64,000 nt of DNA from Pseudanabaena sp. (GTDB lineage: Bacteria; Cyanobacteriota; Cyanobacteriia; Pseudanabaenales; Pseudanabaenaceae). Every line of letters begins with the position of its first letter. Position 1 is the first letter of the stretch. Location of the stretch: assembly GCA_003249015.1 (NCBI GenBank), contig QBLS01000015.1, positions 1 through 64,000 of the forward strand. Reading direction: 5' to 3'. The position numbers and the translations under genes were made by a program. The notes below the pieces were generated by a model. That model was not told the origin of the DNA and ran no database searches. It saw only the letters and a program-made list of their open reading frames with translations. Of the stretch, positions 24,962 through 35,830 are shown one piece after another.

Positions 24962-27922
24962 TTATGACTCTCCCGCCGCTTCCTGCTGGCGGTAGAGGGT
25001 GTAGTAGCGCTCTCGCATCGCCATCAACTCCGTATGCGAACCCTGCTCGGCGACTCGACCACTATCCATGACCAAGATCAAGTCAGCACTGTGAATGGTG
25101 GCGAGACGGTGGGTAATGAAAAATACAGTGCGTCCCCGAAACTCTTCAGCTAGATTAAGGCACACTTGCCGCTCCGTGTTGTAGTCAAGGGCGCTAGTGG
25201 CTTCGTCAAGAATTAATAATTGAGGCTTTTGTAAAACTGTACGGGCGATCGCAACTCGCTGTCTTTGCCCACCAGAGAGGGACGCCCCGCGTTCGCCCAC
25301 TCTCGTTTCATAGCCTTGCGGCAAACTCATAATGAAGTCATGGGCGCAAGCAATACGAGCCGCATCAATAATTTCTTCGGGAGTAGCATCAGGGTTCGTC
25401 AGCGCAATATTTTCTTGAACCGTGCCATCAAATAGCAAAGTGTCTTGCAAAACTACCCCAATCTGACGACGTAATGAATAAAGCTCAACCTTACTCACAT
25501 CATAGTCATCAACTAAAATCCTGCCTGATTCGGGCTCATAGAGTCGGGATAGCAGCTTTGTCAATGTACTCTTACCAGCACCACTGGCTCCGACCACACC
25601 CACAAATTTTCCTGCGGGAACTTCGAGACTGACGTTATTTAGCTGCAAACTACCATTAGCCGCAAAACGGAAGTTCACGTTTTCATAACGCACATGACCG
25701 ATGATCGCTGGCATAGGAATATTGCGGCGACCCGCTTCTTCTTGCTCTTGGGGATAATTAATAATATCGCTGAGTCGCTCAAGGGATAGGGCTGTCTCTT
25801 GGAAGTTTTGCCAAAGCTGAATCAGGCGCAATAAGGGTGTTGTGGTGTAGCCTGCAATGATTCTAAAGGCGATCAGTTGTCCTAGGGAAAGCTGATTGGC
25901 AAGTACCAGATATGCACCGACCCAGAGTAATAACAGATTGGAAAATTGATTTAAAAATTGGCTGGTTGAGCCTGCGGTGGTAGAAGTAACAACGGTTTTG
26001 AATCCGTCAGATACATACCTAGCATAGCGACGCTGCCATTCCCAGCGTGACTTTAACTCAATACTCTGTGCTTTGACCGTCTGAATCCCCGAGAGTACTT
26101 CCACTAAATAGGACTGTGTAGCAGCATTACGTTCAGCTTTACTGCGTAACTGTCCCCGAATAATCGGCGCGACAATAAAGGTAAGTAAGGCAAATAAAGG
26201 CACAGTGCCAAGCGCCACAAGGGTTAGCAGCCAGCTATAGCAGATCATCACTACTATATATATGACTGAAAAAACTGCATCTAGTACAACGGTCAATGCT
26301 GTACCTGTTAAGAATTGACGAATATTCTCAAGTTCACCAATACGGCTTGACAGTTCCCCGACCGATCGCTTTTCAAAATAGCGCAAAGGTAATCTGACTA
26401 GATGGTCAATCGTTTCCGAGCCAAGGGTTAGGTCAATGCGGTTAGTAGTATTAACAAACAAGTAAGTCCGCAGGGCGCTAATGATCGCTTCAAATACGGC
26501 AACTGTGACTAGCAAAATTCCTAGGGTGTTTAAAGTTGCTGGAGCATTTTGGTTAATGACTTTATCGATAATTACCTGAGTAATCAAAGGATTAGCCAAG
26601 CCCAGCAACTGCACAAAGAAAGAAGCAACTAGGACAGTAATTAAGGTGTTTTTGTAACGCCTTAAAGATGGTAAGAACCAAGACAAGCCAAATTTCTGTT
26701 GCGGCGTATCTTTAGTGGGTTTAATTAATAAAATCTGCCCAGAGTCCCCCCACAGGTCAGCAAATTGAGCCGTTTTCTTAGTGACAATACCCTGCTCAGG
26801 GATACCCAGTACTAACTCGCGATCGCTAGCTTTGTACAGTACTGCAAAGGTATCTTGCCAAGGAATCATCGCAGGAGTGGGAACTTGAGCGATCGAGCTA
26901 GCGGGAATGGTGATCAGTTGCCCATTTAGTCCCATTAATTCGGCGATCGCCCCACATAGTTGCAAAGATAATTTCGGGGTACGCAAAAACTGAGCATCAA
27001 TTGCCCGCTTGACCACATGGCGATAAAAGGGAAGTTGCCAATATTTCGCCAGCATTTGAAAACAAGCTAGGGAAGCATCCACTGGTCCACGACCATAAAA
27101 GTGCGGATAATCGGTACCTTTGGGGTCGGGACGTTCGCCCACCGATGGCAGTTCGGGCGCGTAGGGAATATCAAGAGCCGTCAATGTGGGTATTTCTTCC
27201 ACAACTTCAGCTTTGACGGCAAAAGTATCCCGCAAGCCAATTAATCTCGCGTACCCTCCCTGTGGCACTTCTATAAAATCATTGCTACCGAGAGAGTTAA
27301 TTGGCTCAATGCGACTGCCCACTGGCGGCGCAAAATTTTCGCCACCACTGACTAACCACACAAAGTCTCGATCTAACTTCGATAGCGGTATCTTCCCCGA
27401 AGACAGATTCATGACCACGGCATCGGGCAGGGCTTCTCTAGTGAGTTGAGCAATATTGCCTAGTGCTTGCGCTCTGCGTGACATTTCGGCAGCAAGCAGA
27501 TCAAAAACTTCGATGGATGAAGGCTTATCAACAAAGGCTGCTTTAAAAGCTGAGTCGCGATCGCAAAATCTTAAAAAATCTTCAGCATCAAGAGCCAAAC
27601 AGGTACTCTCAGATGATGCGATCACAGTTTCGCAAGAGACGTTGCGGATTAGGCTTAACCAACCAACAACTGCACCAGACTTAATAACTTCTATGGTGCT
27701 AGGGGATGCTTCTTGGGGAGGCTGCCCTAACAATCTCGCCTGCCCCGTCATTAAAAATAAAACCTGCGCGGGCATGGTTTCCTTCCGCAAAATCACCTGT
27801 CCCATCCGATAGCGAAGTGGCTGTAGTCTCTCACTAAGCTCTCTGAGGGTGAGTCGATCAATTGCTCTTAACTCTGGAACGCTAAGCAAAAAATCTTGAA
27901 TGGGATCGGTTATAGCTGTCAT
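24962..27922 (-). CDS. Type I secretion ABC exporter with cNMP-binding and degenerate C39 domains
   Basis: 986 residues. Domain order: an N-terminal cyclic-nucleotide-binding-like domain (about 5-165), a linker, a C39 peptidase-like domain (about 265-395), an ABC transmembrane domain (about 415-690) and a nucleotide-binding domain (Walker A GASGAGKST near 777, LSGGQRQR near 882, LLILDEATSALD). The C39 region reads RGPVDASLACFQML, lacking the catalytic Cys of the usual DCGxxCL motif, so it probably binds rather than cleaves substrates, as in HlyB. With the HlyD gene it forms a protein secretion system. The substrate is not identifiable in the window. Confidence 0.92.
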   Translation of the reverse strand: MTAITDPIQDFLLSVPELRAIDRLTLRELSERLQPLRYRMGQVILRKETMPAQVLFLMTGQARLLGQPPQEASPSTIEVIKSGAVVGWLSLIRNVSCETVIASSESTCLALDAEDFLRFCDRDSAFKAAFVDKPSSIEVFDLLAAEMSRRAQALGNIAQLTREALPDAVVMNLSSGKIPLSKLDRDFVWLVSGGENFAPPVGSRIEPINSLGSNDFIEVPQGGYARLIGLRDTFAVKAEVVEEIPTLTALDIPYAPELPSVGERPDPKGTDYPHFYGRGPVDASLACFQMLAKYWQLPFYRHVVKRAIDAQFLRTPKLSLQLCGAIAELMGLNGQLITIPASSIAQVPTPAMIPWQDTFAVLYKASDRELVLGIPEQGIVTKKTAQFADLWGDSGQILLIKPTKDTPQQKFGLSWFLPSLRRYKNTLITVLVASFFVQLLGLANPLITQVIIDKVINQNAPATLNTLGILLVTVAVFEAIISALRTYLFVNTTNRIDLTLGSETIDHLVRLPLRYFEKRSVGELSSRIGELENIRQFLTGTALTVVLDAVFSVIYIVVMICYSWLLTLVALGTVPLFALLTFIVAPIIRGQLRSKAERNAATQSYLVEVLSGIQTVKAQSIELKSRWEWQRRYARYVSDGFKTVVTSTTAGSTSQFLNQFSNLLLLWVGAYLVLANQLSLGQLIAFRIIAGYTTTPLLRLIQLWQNFQETALSLERLSDIINYPQEQEEAGRRNIPMPAIIGHVRYENVNFRFAANGSLQLNNVSLEVPAGKFVGVVGASGAGKSTLTKLLSRLYEPESGRILVDDYDVSKVELYSLRRQIGVVLQDTLLFDGTVQENIALTNPDATPEEIIDAARIACAHDFIMSLPQGYETRVGERGASLSGGQRQRVAIARTVLQKPQLLILDEATSALDYNTERQVCLNLAEEFRGRTVFFITHRLATIHSADLILVMDSGRVAEQGSHTELMAMRERYYTLYRQQEAAGES

Positions 27923-28026
27923 GAATGCATCTACTGAGAGGATTTAGACTGTAATAGTCATACTTACACTAATACAAGTTTCGTCTTAGTAAGTTAAGCC
28001 TTCTTTAAGGAATAGCCCAAAATGTC

Positions 28027-28095
28027 AAAAGAGAGAGCTTAATTAGGCTCTCTCTTTTAATTTTTAAACTAAAAGCGCGGCGAAGCCGCGCTTTT
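28027..28095. terminator. Two hairpins between exporter and exported-protein genes
   Basis: AAAAGAGAGAGC-TTAATTAG-GCTCTCTCTTTT (28027-28058) and AAAAGCGCGGC-GAA-GCCGCGCTTTT (28071-28095). Both have T-tracts in either direction and follow the stop of the leftward exported-protein gene, so they probably terminate it and separate it from the exporter operon. Confidence 0.75.
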
Positions 28096-28133
28096 GGTTT
28101 TTTGAGATTTAAGCGCAAAGTGCTGTCATCTAT

Positions 28134-28829
28134 CTATACAGATTGCTTTTTGCTGAGTAAGCGCTTGCCACCCAATGCACCAGCAGCGAGGATACCCAAA
28201 ACAAATCCAGGTACAGGAACTGGTCTTGGTGGGTTTGGAATGCTAACGAAAGAGTCACTACCTTGTGCATTCGCTCCGATCGATTGAATGCGATAGCCAA
28301 CACGCAAACTACCATCGTTGATTGCAGCTATTACATCGGCAAAGTTAGCACTTGCAAACAGAACACCGAGGGATTCGCCTTCTTGAATACCCCTTACATT
28401 CCCATTGCCATTCTGCCATGAGAAAACATAGTCACTAGTGAAGGCAGGGTTCAACTTGTTACCCTGAGCTAAGTTGTCGTTACCTAACCCACCTGAAAAT
28501 ACAACAGTACCAGAGTTGCCACTATTTACTGTAATCGTATTATTAGCGCCAAGCAGCGTAGTTGAACCATCAATAAAAACTCTACTGATAAAGGCGGCAG
28601 TAGAAGGAGACGAATTGGTTAAAAACTTGAAATCAAATTTTGTCCCAGATCCTGATTCATTGACATCAAATTTCAGAGAAGGAGCAAGATCATCACCAGA
28701 TTGTTCACCAGCACTAGTTGCGGGAATGTTGGCAAAATCAAAAGTTGCTGCAGATGCAGCAATAGGAACAACGCTCAAAGACGTAGCGATCGCAGCTGCA
28801 GATATTAGTTTAGATAGATTGCGTGTCAT
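28134..28829 (-). CDS. Exported protein with exosortase-type (PEP-CTERM-like) C-terminus
   Basis: 231 residues. A clear signal peptide (LISAAAIATSLSVVPIAASA, cleavage near residue 28) is followed by a beta-rich Ser/Gly/Asn domain. The C-terminus has the tripartite sorting form: PVPVPG, hydrophobic helix FVLGILAAGALGG and basic tail KRLLSKK. This resembles cyanobacterial PEP-CTERM-class proteins processed by an exosortase and exported to the surface. No exosortase gene is present in the window. Function unknown. Confidence 0.8.
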   Translation of the reverse strand: MTRNLSKLISAAAIATSLSVVPIAASAATFDFANIPATSAGEQSGDDLAPSLKFDVNESGSGTKFDFKFLTNSSPSTAAFISRVFIDGSTTLLGANNTITVNSGNSGTVVFSGGLGNDNLAQGNKLNPAFTSDYVFSWQNGNGNVRGIQEGESLGVLFASANFADVIAAINDGSLRVGYRIQSIGANAQGSDSFVSIPNPPRPVPVPGFVLGILAAGALGGKRLLSKKQSV

Positions 28830-29402
28830 AGGATTTGTTAGGTATGCACTTAAACTTGCTCTAAGTTAGCTTACCCTAGCTCCACTTTTTATTTGACTGC
28901 AAAAGATATCAATAAAGTTATACAGAAGTTATACATTCATTTATTAAGTCTGAGTTGTGGGCATACATCACTTTTCACTGACTTGAAACTTAACGAATTT
29001 TTGGCGTATCACCCTGAAGCAAGACCTTTCGTTAAATCAACTATGGCTATGATTTCGTTCAATCAAACTTGTGCGTATGAAGTCATAGCCCAACCGACTA
29101 CAGATCGCTGGAACAAAAAATAAATTTTTGTTAAGCAAAATTTGAGTGATGACTTTGGCGTGGTTTGGGGTGATGCATCATAACTTGTCTCCAGACAAAG
29201 GTTTGAGCAATTTGAAAGCATTCTAAACAATTGTTACAAACTCTCAAGGGAGTCACAAACCTAAACCTATAATTACGTCTATCGAGGCGAAGATGCTCTT
29301 GTAAAGCTGCTCTTATTTTATTTATAGATTCTGCCCAATGGGAGATCTCGCCTAAATCGTTTAATCTACTTTGTCTTAACAGTCTGAGAGAGGAAAATTT
29401 AC
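28830..29402. promoter_or_regulatory. psaA upstream region and long leader
   Basis: About 570 bases between the divergent exported-protein gene and psaA. It holds a tandem 11-bp repeat AAGTTATACAG/AAGTTATACAT (28915-28936) and a GTTACAAA motif near 29235. psaAB promoters in cyanobacteria are light-regulated and lie far upstream, so the repeat may be an operator. The plus-strand frame at 28893-29123 shows no family and no ribosome site and is not annotated. AGAGGA at 29389-29394 is the psaA ribosome-binding site. Confidence 0.45.
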
Positions 29403-31655
29403 ATGACAATGACTCCTCAAAAGCCAGACACAGAGGTAAAGGTACTGGTTGATCGTGACGTAGTTCCAACTTCTTTCGAGAAGTGGGGACAACCTGGTCA
29501 CTTTGATCGCACCTTAAAGAAGGGACCAAAGACAACCACATGGATTTGGGATCTTCATGCCAATGTGCATGACTTTGACAGTTTCACAACCGAAGAAGAT
29601 ACTGCTCGTAAGATCTTCTCTGCTCACTTTGGGCATTTGGGTATTATCTTTATTTGGCTTAGTGGTATGTACTACCACGGCGCGAAATTCTCTAATTACA
29701 CCGCATGGTTAACTGATCCCGTTGGGATCAAGCCCAGCGCTCAGGTAGTTTGGGACGTTGTAGGTCAAGACATCTTGAACGGCGACGTTGGCGGCGGTTT
29801 CCAAGGTATTCAAATCACTTCTGGTTTGTTCCATCTTTGGAGAGCATCTGGTATCACCACCGAGTATCAACTCCTCTGCACCGCAATTGGCGGCTTGGTG
29901 ATGGCAGGATTAATGTTCTTCGCTGGTTGGTTCCACTACCACAAGGCAGCTCCTAAACTTGAGTGGTTTAAGAACGTTGAATCGATGATGAACCACCATT
30001 TGGCTGGTTTGCTCGGTTTAGGTTCTCTGTCTTGGGCAGGTCACCAAATCCATGTATCGATTCCTATCAACTACTACATGGACAAGGGTGTACCTCTTGA
30101 TCAGATTCCTGCTCCCCATGAGTTCATCCTCAACCCTTCATTGATGGCGGATATCTTCCCTAGCTTTGCTCAGGGCTTAACACCTTTCTTTACTTTGAAC
30201 TGGGGTGTTTATGCAGATTTCCTAACCTTTAAGGGTGGTTTGAATCCTCAAACTGGCGCTTTATGGCTAACTGACCAAGCTCACCACCACCTTGCGATCG
30301 CGACACTTTTCATCATCGCTGGACATATGTACCGCACCAACTGGGGTATCGGTCACAGCATGAAGCAAATCCTCGAAGCTCACAAGGGTCCTCTAACAGG
30401 TGAAGGTCACAAGGGTCTATACGAAATCCTGACTTCTTCTTGGCACGCACAGCTTGCAGTTAACTTGGCAATGTTGGGTTCTTTGACCATCATCGTTGCT
30501 CAGCATATGTATGCAATGCCTGCTTATCCTTATATTGCGATCGACTACGCTACTCAAGTTTCTCTATTCACACACCACATGTGGATTGGCGGCTTCTGTA
30601 TTTGTGGTGCGGCAGCTCACGCAGGTATCTTCATGGTTCGCGATTACGATCCTGCCAAGAACGTAAACAACTTGCTTGATCGGATGTTGCGTCAGCGTGA
30701 TGCCCTCATTTCTCACCTCAACTGGGTTTGTATTTTCCTCGGCTTCCACAGCTTTGGTCTGTACATCCACAACGACACCATGCGTGCATTGGGTCGTCCT
30801 CAAGATATGTTCTCTGACACTGCTATTCAGTTGAAGCCTGTCTTCGCAAACTGGATTCAAGGTATTCACACCGCTGCTGCTGGTACTACTGCACCCTACG
30901 CAACTGCTGGCGTTAGCCCCATTTTTGGTGGTGAAAACCTAGTTGTTGGTGGCAAGGTAGCAATGGCTCACATGGCTTTGGGAACTGCTGATTTCATGGT
31001 TCACCATATCCATGCCTTCACCATTCACGTCACCGTCTTAATCTTGTTGAAAGGCGTGCTTTATGCCCGTAGCTCTCGCTTGATTCCTGACAAAGCAGAA
31101 CTCGGTTTCCGCTTCCCTTGTGACGGTCCTGGTCGTGGCGGCACTTGCCAAGTTTCGGCATGGGATCACGTATTCCTAGGTCTGTTCTGGATGTACAACT
31201 GTATCTCAGTCGTTATCTTCCACTTCTCTTGGAAAATGCAGTCTGACATCTTCGGTACTGTTGATGCTGCTGGAAACGTAACTAATATGGCTGGTGGCAA
31301 CTTTGCACAGAGTGCATTGACCATTAATGGTTGGTTGCGTGACTTCTTGTGGGCACAGGCCTCTAATGTAATTCAATCCTACGGTTCGGCTTTGTCGGCT
31401 TACGGTTTGATCTTCTTGGGCGCTCACTTTATCTGGGCATTCAGCCTCATGTTCCTATTCAGTGGTCGCGGCTACTGGCAAGAACTTATTGAGTCGATCG
31501 TATGGGCACATAACAAGCTCAACGTCGCTCCTGCTATCTCTCCTCGCGCTTTGAGCATTACTCAAGGTCGTGCAGTAGGTCTAGCTCACTACCTATTAGG
31601 TGGAATTGCCACAACTTGGGCGTTCTTCCTAGCCCGCTTCGGTGCACTTGGGTAA
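29403..31655 (+). CDS. psaA: Photosystem I P700 apoprotein A1
   Basis: 750 residues, the usual PsaA length, starting [19 protein letters not shown]. With PsaB it forms the PSI reaction-centre heterodimer in the thylakoid membrane, binding P700, the A0/A1 acceptors and shared cluster FX. The FX-binding loop [18 protein letters not shown] is present, as are many His residues in helices for chlorophyll (for example [27 protein letters not shown]). The ATG at 29403 has a good ribosome site eight bases upstream. It is the first gene of the psaAB operon. Confidence 0.99.
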   Translation: MTMTPQKPDTEVKVLVDRDVVPTSFEKWGQPGHFDRTLKKGPKTTTWIWDLHANVHDFDSFTTEEDTARKIFSAHFGHLGIIFIWLSGMYYHGAKFSNYTAWLTDPVGIKPSAQVVWDVVGQDILNGDVGGGFQGIQITSGLFHLWRASGITTEYQLLCTAIGGLVMAGLMFFAGWFHYHKAAPKLEWFKNVESMMNHHLAGLLGLGSLSWAGHQIHVSIPINYYMDKGVPLDQIPAPHEFILNPSLMADIFPSFAQGLTPFFTLNWGVYADFLTFKGGLNPQTGALWLTDQAHHHLAIATLFIIAGHMYRTNWGIGHSMKQILEAHKGPLTGEGHKGLYEILTSSWHAQLAVNLAMLGSLTIIVAQHMYAMPAYPYIAIDYATQVSLFTHHMWIGGFCICGAAAHAGIFMVRDYDPAKNVNNLLDRMLRQRDALISHLNWVCIFLGFHSFGLYIHNDTMRALGRPQDMFSDTAIQLKPVFANWIQGIHTAAAGTTAPYATAGVSPIFGGENLVVGGKVAMAHMALGTADFMVHHIHAFTIHVTVLILLKGVLYARSSRLIPDKAELGFRFPCDGPGRGGTCQVSAWDHVFLGLFWMYNCISVVIFHFSWKMQSDIFGTVDAAGNVTNMAGGNFAQSALTINGWLRDFLWAQASNVIQSYGSALSAYGLIFLGAHFIWAFSLMFLFSGRGYWQELIESIVWAHNKLNVAPAISPRALSITQGRAVGLAHYLLGGIATTWAFFLARFGALG

Positions 31656-31691
31656 ACTGGCTTAAATTTGAACGGAGAAATTGAAGTAAAA

Positions 31692-33908
31692 ATGGCAACG
31701 AAATTTCCTAAGTTTAGCCAGGCTCTCGCAGAAGATCCGACAACTCGTCGGATTTGGTATGCGATCGCCACAGCGAATGACTTTGAAAGCCATGATGGTG
31801 TTACTGAAGAAAGTCTTTACCAAAAGATCTTTGCTTCCCACTTTGGACACCTAGCGATCATCTTCCTGTGGACATCTGGCAACCTGTTTCACGTAGCGTG
31901 GCAGGGTAACTTCGAGCAATGGATCAAGAATCCTCTCACCACACGTCCTGTCGCCCATGCGATTTGGGATCCTCACTTTGGTAAGGCAGCAGTTGATGCT
32001 TACACTCAAACTGATCTTGCTGGACCTGTTAACGTTGCTTACTCTGGTGTTTACCACTGGTGGTACACCATCGGTATGCGTACCAATGCTGAGCTATTCA
32101 CTGGCGCTATTTGGATGCTAGTATTTGCCGCCGTCCTGCTCTTTGCAGGTTGGTTGCACCTACAGCCCAGCTTCCGTCCTAGCCTCTCTTGGTTCAAGAA
32201 TGCTGAGTCTCGCCTCAACCACCACTTGGCTGGTTTATTTGGTGCAAGCTCCTTGGCATGGACTGGTCACATGGTTCACGTTGCGATTCCTGAATCTCGC
32301 GGTATCCATGTCGGTTGGGATAACTTTTTGAGCGTTCCTCCTCACCCAGCAGGGCTTGCGCCTTTCTTTACTGGTAACTGGGGTGTATATGCTCAGAATC
32401 CTGATACCGCAGGTCATATCTTTGGAACTTCTGAGGGTGCTGGCACTGCTATCTTGACCTTCTTGGGTGGCTTCCATCCTCAAACCGAGTCTCTTTGGAT
32501 GACTGACATTGCCCATCACCACTTGGCGATCGCTGTGTTATTCATCATTGCTGGACATATGTACCGCACCAACTTTGGTATCGGTCACAGCATCAAAGAC
32601 ATCCTAAATGCTCACAATCCACCTAAAGGCACTCCCTTTGGTGGTCTTCTAGGAGCTGGTCACAAGGGCTTGTATGACACTGTTAACAATTCCTTGCACT
32701 TCCAACTCGGTCTTGCTCTTGCTTCTTTAGGTGTAATCACCTCATTGGTAGCACAGCATATGTACTCAATGCCTTCTTATGCTTTCATCGCTAAGGACTT
32801 CACCACTCAAGCTGCTCTATATACTCATCACCAATATATTGCTGGTTTCTTGATGGTTGGTGCATTTGCTCACGGTGCGATCTTCTTCGTTCGTGACTAC
32901 GATCCTGAAGCTAACAAGAACAACGTGCTTGCACGTATGCTTGAGCATAAAGAAGCAATCATCTCTCACTTAAGCTGGGTATCTCTTTTCTTAGGCTTCC
33001 ATACCCTTGGTATTTATGTTCACAACGACGTAATGCAAGCGTTTGGTACTCCTGAAAAGCAAATCTTGATCGAGCCTGTATTCGCACAGTGGATTCAAGC
33101 CGCTCAAGGTAAAGCTCTCTATGGCTTTGATGTACTCCTCTCTAATGCTGGTAGTATCCCCTCTAATGCTGGTGCTGCTTACCTTCCTGGTTGGTTGGCT
33201 GGTATCAACTCTGACAGTAACTCCTTGTTCCTCACCATTGGTCCTGGCGACTTCCTAGTTCACCATGCGATCGCTCTAGGTCTACACACCACCACCTTGA
33301 TCTTGGTTAAAGGTGCATTGGATGCTCGTGGATCTAAGCTCATGCCAGATAAGAAAGACTTCGGCTACAGCTTCCCTTGCGACGGTCCTGGTCGTGGCGG
33401 TACTTGCGATATCTCTGCATGGGATTCCTTCTACCTCGCTATGTTCTGGATGTTGAACACCATCGGTTGGACAACCTTCTACTGGCACTGGAAACACCTC
33501 GGTGTATGGCAAGGCAACGTTGCTCAGTTCAACGAATCCTCTGTCACCATCATGGGCTGGCTCCGTGACTACCTATGGCTCAACTCTGCACAGTTGATCA
33601 ACGGCTATAACCCCTATGGCATGAACAATATCTCTGTTTGGGCTTGGATGTTCCTCTTCGGACACCTAGTTTGGGCAACTGGATTCATGTTCTTGATCTC
33701 TTGGCGTGGTTATTGGCAAGAATTGATCGAAACCCTTGTATGGGCGCACCAACGCACTCCTCTTGCAAGTTTGGTTCAGTGGAAAGACAAGCCTGTGGCA
33801 CTTTCCATCGTTCAGGCTCGTTTGGTTGGCTTGGCTCACTTCACGATTGGCTACATATTGACTTATGCTGCCTTCTTGATTGCCTCAACAGCAACTGCTT
33901 TCGGTTAA
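31692..33908 (+). CDS. psaB: Photosystem I P700 apoprotein A2
   Basis: 738 residues from ATG 31692 ([20 protein letters not shown]), the conserved PsaB start; the frame is open to 31668. The FX loop [18 protein letters not shown] pairs with that of PsaA. It has the usual helices and chlorophyll His ligands ([27 protein letters not shown]). It begins 36 bases after the psaA stop and is co-transcribed. It completes the PSI core that the PsaD encoded further along the window caps on the stromal side. Confidence 0.99.
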   Translation: MATKFPKFSQALAEDPTTRRIWYAIATANDFESHDGVTEESLYQKIFASHFGHLAIIFLWTSGNLFHVAWQGNFEQWIKNPLTTRPVAHAIWDPHFGKAAVDAYTQTDLAGPVNVAYSGVYHWWYTIGMRTNAELFTGAIWMLVFAAVLLFAGWLHLQPSFRPSLSWFKNAESRLNHHLAGLFGASSLAWTGHMVHVAIPESRGIHVGWDNFLSVPPHPAGLAPFFTGNWGVYAQNPDTAGHIFGTSEGAGTAILTFLGGFHPQTESLWMTDIAHHHLAIAVLFIIAGHMYRTNFGIGHSIKDILNAHNPPKGTPFGGLLGAGHKGLYDTVNNSLHFQLGLALASLGVITSLVAQHMYSMPSYAFIAKDFTTQAALYTHHQYIAGFLMVGAFAHGAIFFVRDYDPEANKNNVLARMLEHKEAIISHLSWVSLFLGFHTLGIYVHNDVMQAFGTPEKQILIEPVFAQWIQAAQGKALYGFDVLLSNAGSIPSNAGAAYLPGWLAGINSDSNSLFLTIGPGDFLVHHAIALGLHTTTLILVKGALDARGSKLMPDKKDFGYSFPCDGPGRGGTCDISAWDSFYLAMFWMLNTIGWTTFYWHWKHLGVWQGNVAQFNESSVTIMGWLRDYLWLNSAQLINGYNPYGMNNISVWAWMFLFGHLVWATGFMFLISWRGYWQELIETLVWAHQRTPLASLVQWKDKPVALSIVQARLVGLAHFTIGYILTYAAFLIASTATAFG

Positions 33909-33922
33909 TCTAGCTTGCTAGT

Positions 33923-33964
33923 TAAATAAAAAATCCCTCACAGAAATGTGGGGGATTTTTTATT
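33923..33964 (+). terminator. psaAB terminator
   Basis: AAAAAATCCCTCACA-GAAA-TGTGGGGGATTTTTTATTT: GC stem with a GNRA-like loop and a T-tract, about 17 bases after the psaB stop. Confidence 0.88.
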
Positions 33965-34285
33965 TGGTATTCACCTGTCACTAACATTAGGATTATACAA
34001 ATTTATAAAAGTTTGATTACGCTTTTATAAATTGAAAACCACGCTCTGTATAGATTCTCAGATAAAGGAATGGCTTTGCTAATTCCTTATCTGGTATTAG
34101 AACAATAAGAGAATAGCGATTGTAAAATTAAGCGTAAAGATTCAGACAACTGCTTCAAAAACATCAACAGAATTGTTTGAGTCTATTAACTAGGTTAAGA
34201 ACTACAAGCTTGTGCCGCCTGCTACTCGCTGATTTACAGCTCTAGTTTAATGTATTGAAAACGAAACGATATAGGTAATCGCCCC
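33965..34285. other. Intergenic region psaB-fbp
   Basis: About 320 bases. It has an AT-rich inverted repeat AATTTATAAAAG...CTTTTATAAATT (about 33999-34033) and a hairpin AGATAA(A)GGAAT-ggctttgcta-ATTCCTTATCT (34060-34093). The fbp promoter is presumably in 34100-34280; nothing else recognised. Confidence 0.5.
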
Positions 34286-35314
34286 ATGACAGACTCTACC
34301 AAACTTAATTTTGCAGATGAGATTGTGCTAAGTCGTGATTTTATGACCTTATCGCAGCATGTTCTCACTCAAGTAGGTACATTCTCTGCCGAAGCCTATG
34401 ATTTGAGTGCTCTAATGGGAAGGATTGGTTTAGCAGGTAAAACGATCGCCCGCCATCTTAGCCGCGCAGGACTAGTAGAAAACGTACTTGGCGTTACTGG
34501 TGAAGTAAATGTTCAAGGAGAAGCTGTTAAGAACATGGATCGCTATGCTAATCGTGTTTTTTTGAGGGCATTTGAGCAAAGTGGATTAGTTTGCCGTCTG
34601 GCTTCGGAAGAAATGGAAAAACCTTACTATATTCCAGAGAACTGTCCAATTGGTCGTTATACTTTGCTTTACGATCCTATTGATGGTTCTAGCAATATTG
34701 ACGTAAATCTAGCGATCGGTTCAATATTTTCCATTAGGCAACAAGAAGGAAATGATGAATCTGGTGAAGCCTTAGATTTATTACAGTCTGGAAGGAAACA
34801 AATTGGTGCTGGCTACATACTCTATGGAACTAGCACAATGCTCGTTTACTCTCTTGGCAAAGGGGTTCACGCTTTTACCCTTGACCCTAGCATTGGTGAA
34901 TTTATTCTGTCTCAAGAAAATATTTGTGTGCCAGAACAGGGTTCTGTTTACAGCGTTAATGAAGGGAATTTCTGGCAATGGGAAGAGCCTATGCGTGAAT
35001 ATATCCGCTATATCCATCGGCAGTCTGGTAATACGGCACGTTATTCGGGAGCTTTAGTTGCTGACATACATCGGATTTTATTTCAGGGCGGAGTGTTTCT
35101 CTATCCTGGTATGGTCGGTCATGAAGATGGCAAGCTACGCTTGCTATACGAGTCTGCGCCTTTAGCTTATCTAATGGAACAAGCTGGCGGTCGAGCTACT
35201 ACAGGTAAGCAGGAAATTTTGGATGTAATTCCTAATCGCTTACACCATCGCACGCCATTAATTATCGGTAGTTCTGAAAATGTGAAAGTTGTAGAATCCT
35301 TTTTAAATAAGTAG
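34286..35314 (+). CDS. fbp: Class I fructose-1,6-bisphosphatase
   Basis: 342 residues. It hydrolyses fructose-1,6-bisphosphate to fructose-6-phosphate in gluconeogenesis and sugar-phosphate metabolism. Class I motifs are [11 protein letters not shown] (130-140, metal ligands), the acidic EEMEKPYY before it, and [28 protein letters not shown] near the C-terminus. Cyanobacteria also have a bifunctional F/SBPase that carries most Calvin-cycle flux, so this type I enzyme is probably accessory. Start ATG 34286. Confidence 0.95.
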   Translation: MTDSTKLNFADEIVLSRDFMTLSQHVLTQVGTFSAEAYDLSALMGRIGLAGKTIARHLSRAGLVENVLGVTGEVNVQGEAVKNMDRYANRVFLRAFEQSGLVCRLASEEMEKPYYIPENCPIGRYTLLYDPIDGSSNIDVNLAIGSIFSIRQQEGNDESGEALDLLQSGRKQIGAGYILYGTSTMLVYSLGKGVHAFTLDPSIGEFILSQENICVPEQGSVYSVNEGNFWQWEEPMREYIRYIHRQSGNTARYSGALVADIHRILFQGGVFLYPGMVGHEDGKLRLLYESAPLAYLMEQAGGRATTGKQEILDVIPNRLHHRTPLIIGSSENVKVVESFLNK

Positions 35315-35830
35315 TCCAAAGCAGCGCTTGGAGCTGATTTACAATCCAAAAAGTTTAAAAGAAGCAATGCCTTTAAGCTAATTCAGCGCATAGCTACCAG
35401 AGCAATAGTATTTCGCAAAGCCTCTATGCGATCTCTTTTGGCTTTCTTAGTAGCAATTAACTCAAATATAACAAGTTTTTTCCAAACGATTTGACATCTT
35501 GCTTGACACTTGAACTAGCAACTTGATTTGCATCTCAAGAAACTTAAAAACGTTGTTCAAGCAGGCTAAAAAGTATAGAGCAAACCATATGCAAACGATA
35601 AGTATTGCACTCAGTATCGAATATATACTGGGGCTCACAGTAGCGTACAGTTAAAAAATAAAAGTAGTTTATTTCTAAGGTTTGAAATAAGAATTTCCTT
35701 AGATCATTTCTAAGGGTTCTGATGCAATACGTTTGTTCTAAATGTCAAACTTTTCAATCTTACTTTTTTTAGCTATTTAAAATTCATCTAGTTTAATACT
35801 CCTCGTAAGAGGAAACATAAGGAGGCATTC
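35315..35830. promoter_or_regulatory. sbtA upstream region with repeated TTTCTAAGG motifs
   Basis: About 515 bases without a gene. Near the 3' end TTTCTAAGG (35672-35680), CCTTAGA (35697-35703, inverted) and TTTCTAAGGG (35707-35716) form a three-part inverted/direct repeat. sbtA is a low-CO2-induced gene controlled by LysR-type repressors in other cyanobacteria, so this is a candidate operator. AAGGAGG at 35819-35825 is the ribosome-binding site for the GTG start. Confidence 0.5.

Noticed and set aside
28893-29123. 76-residue frame upstream of psaA
   Set aside because: No ribosome-binding site, no recognisable family, and it spans the likely psaA promoter and leader.
29230-29260. HLR1 (RpaB) box upstream of psaA
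   Set aside because: Only one GTTACAAA half-site is visible; the two-half consensus is not met.
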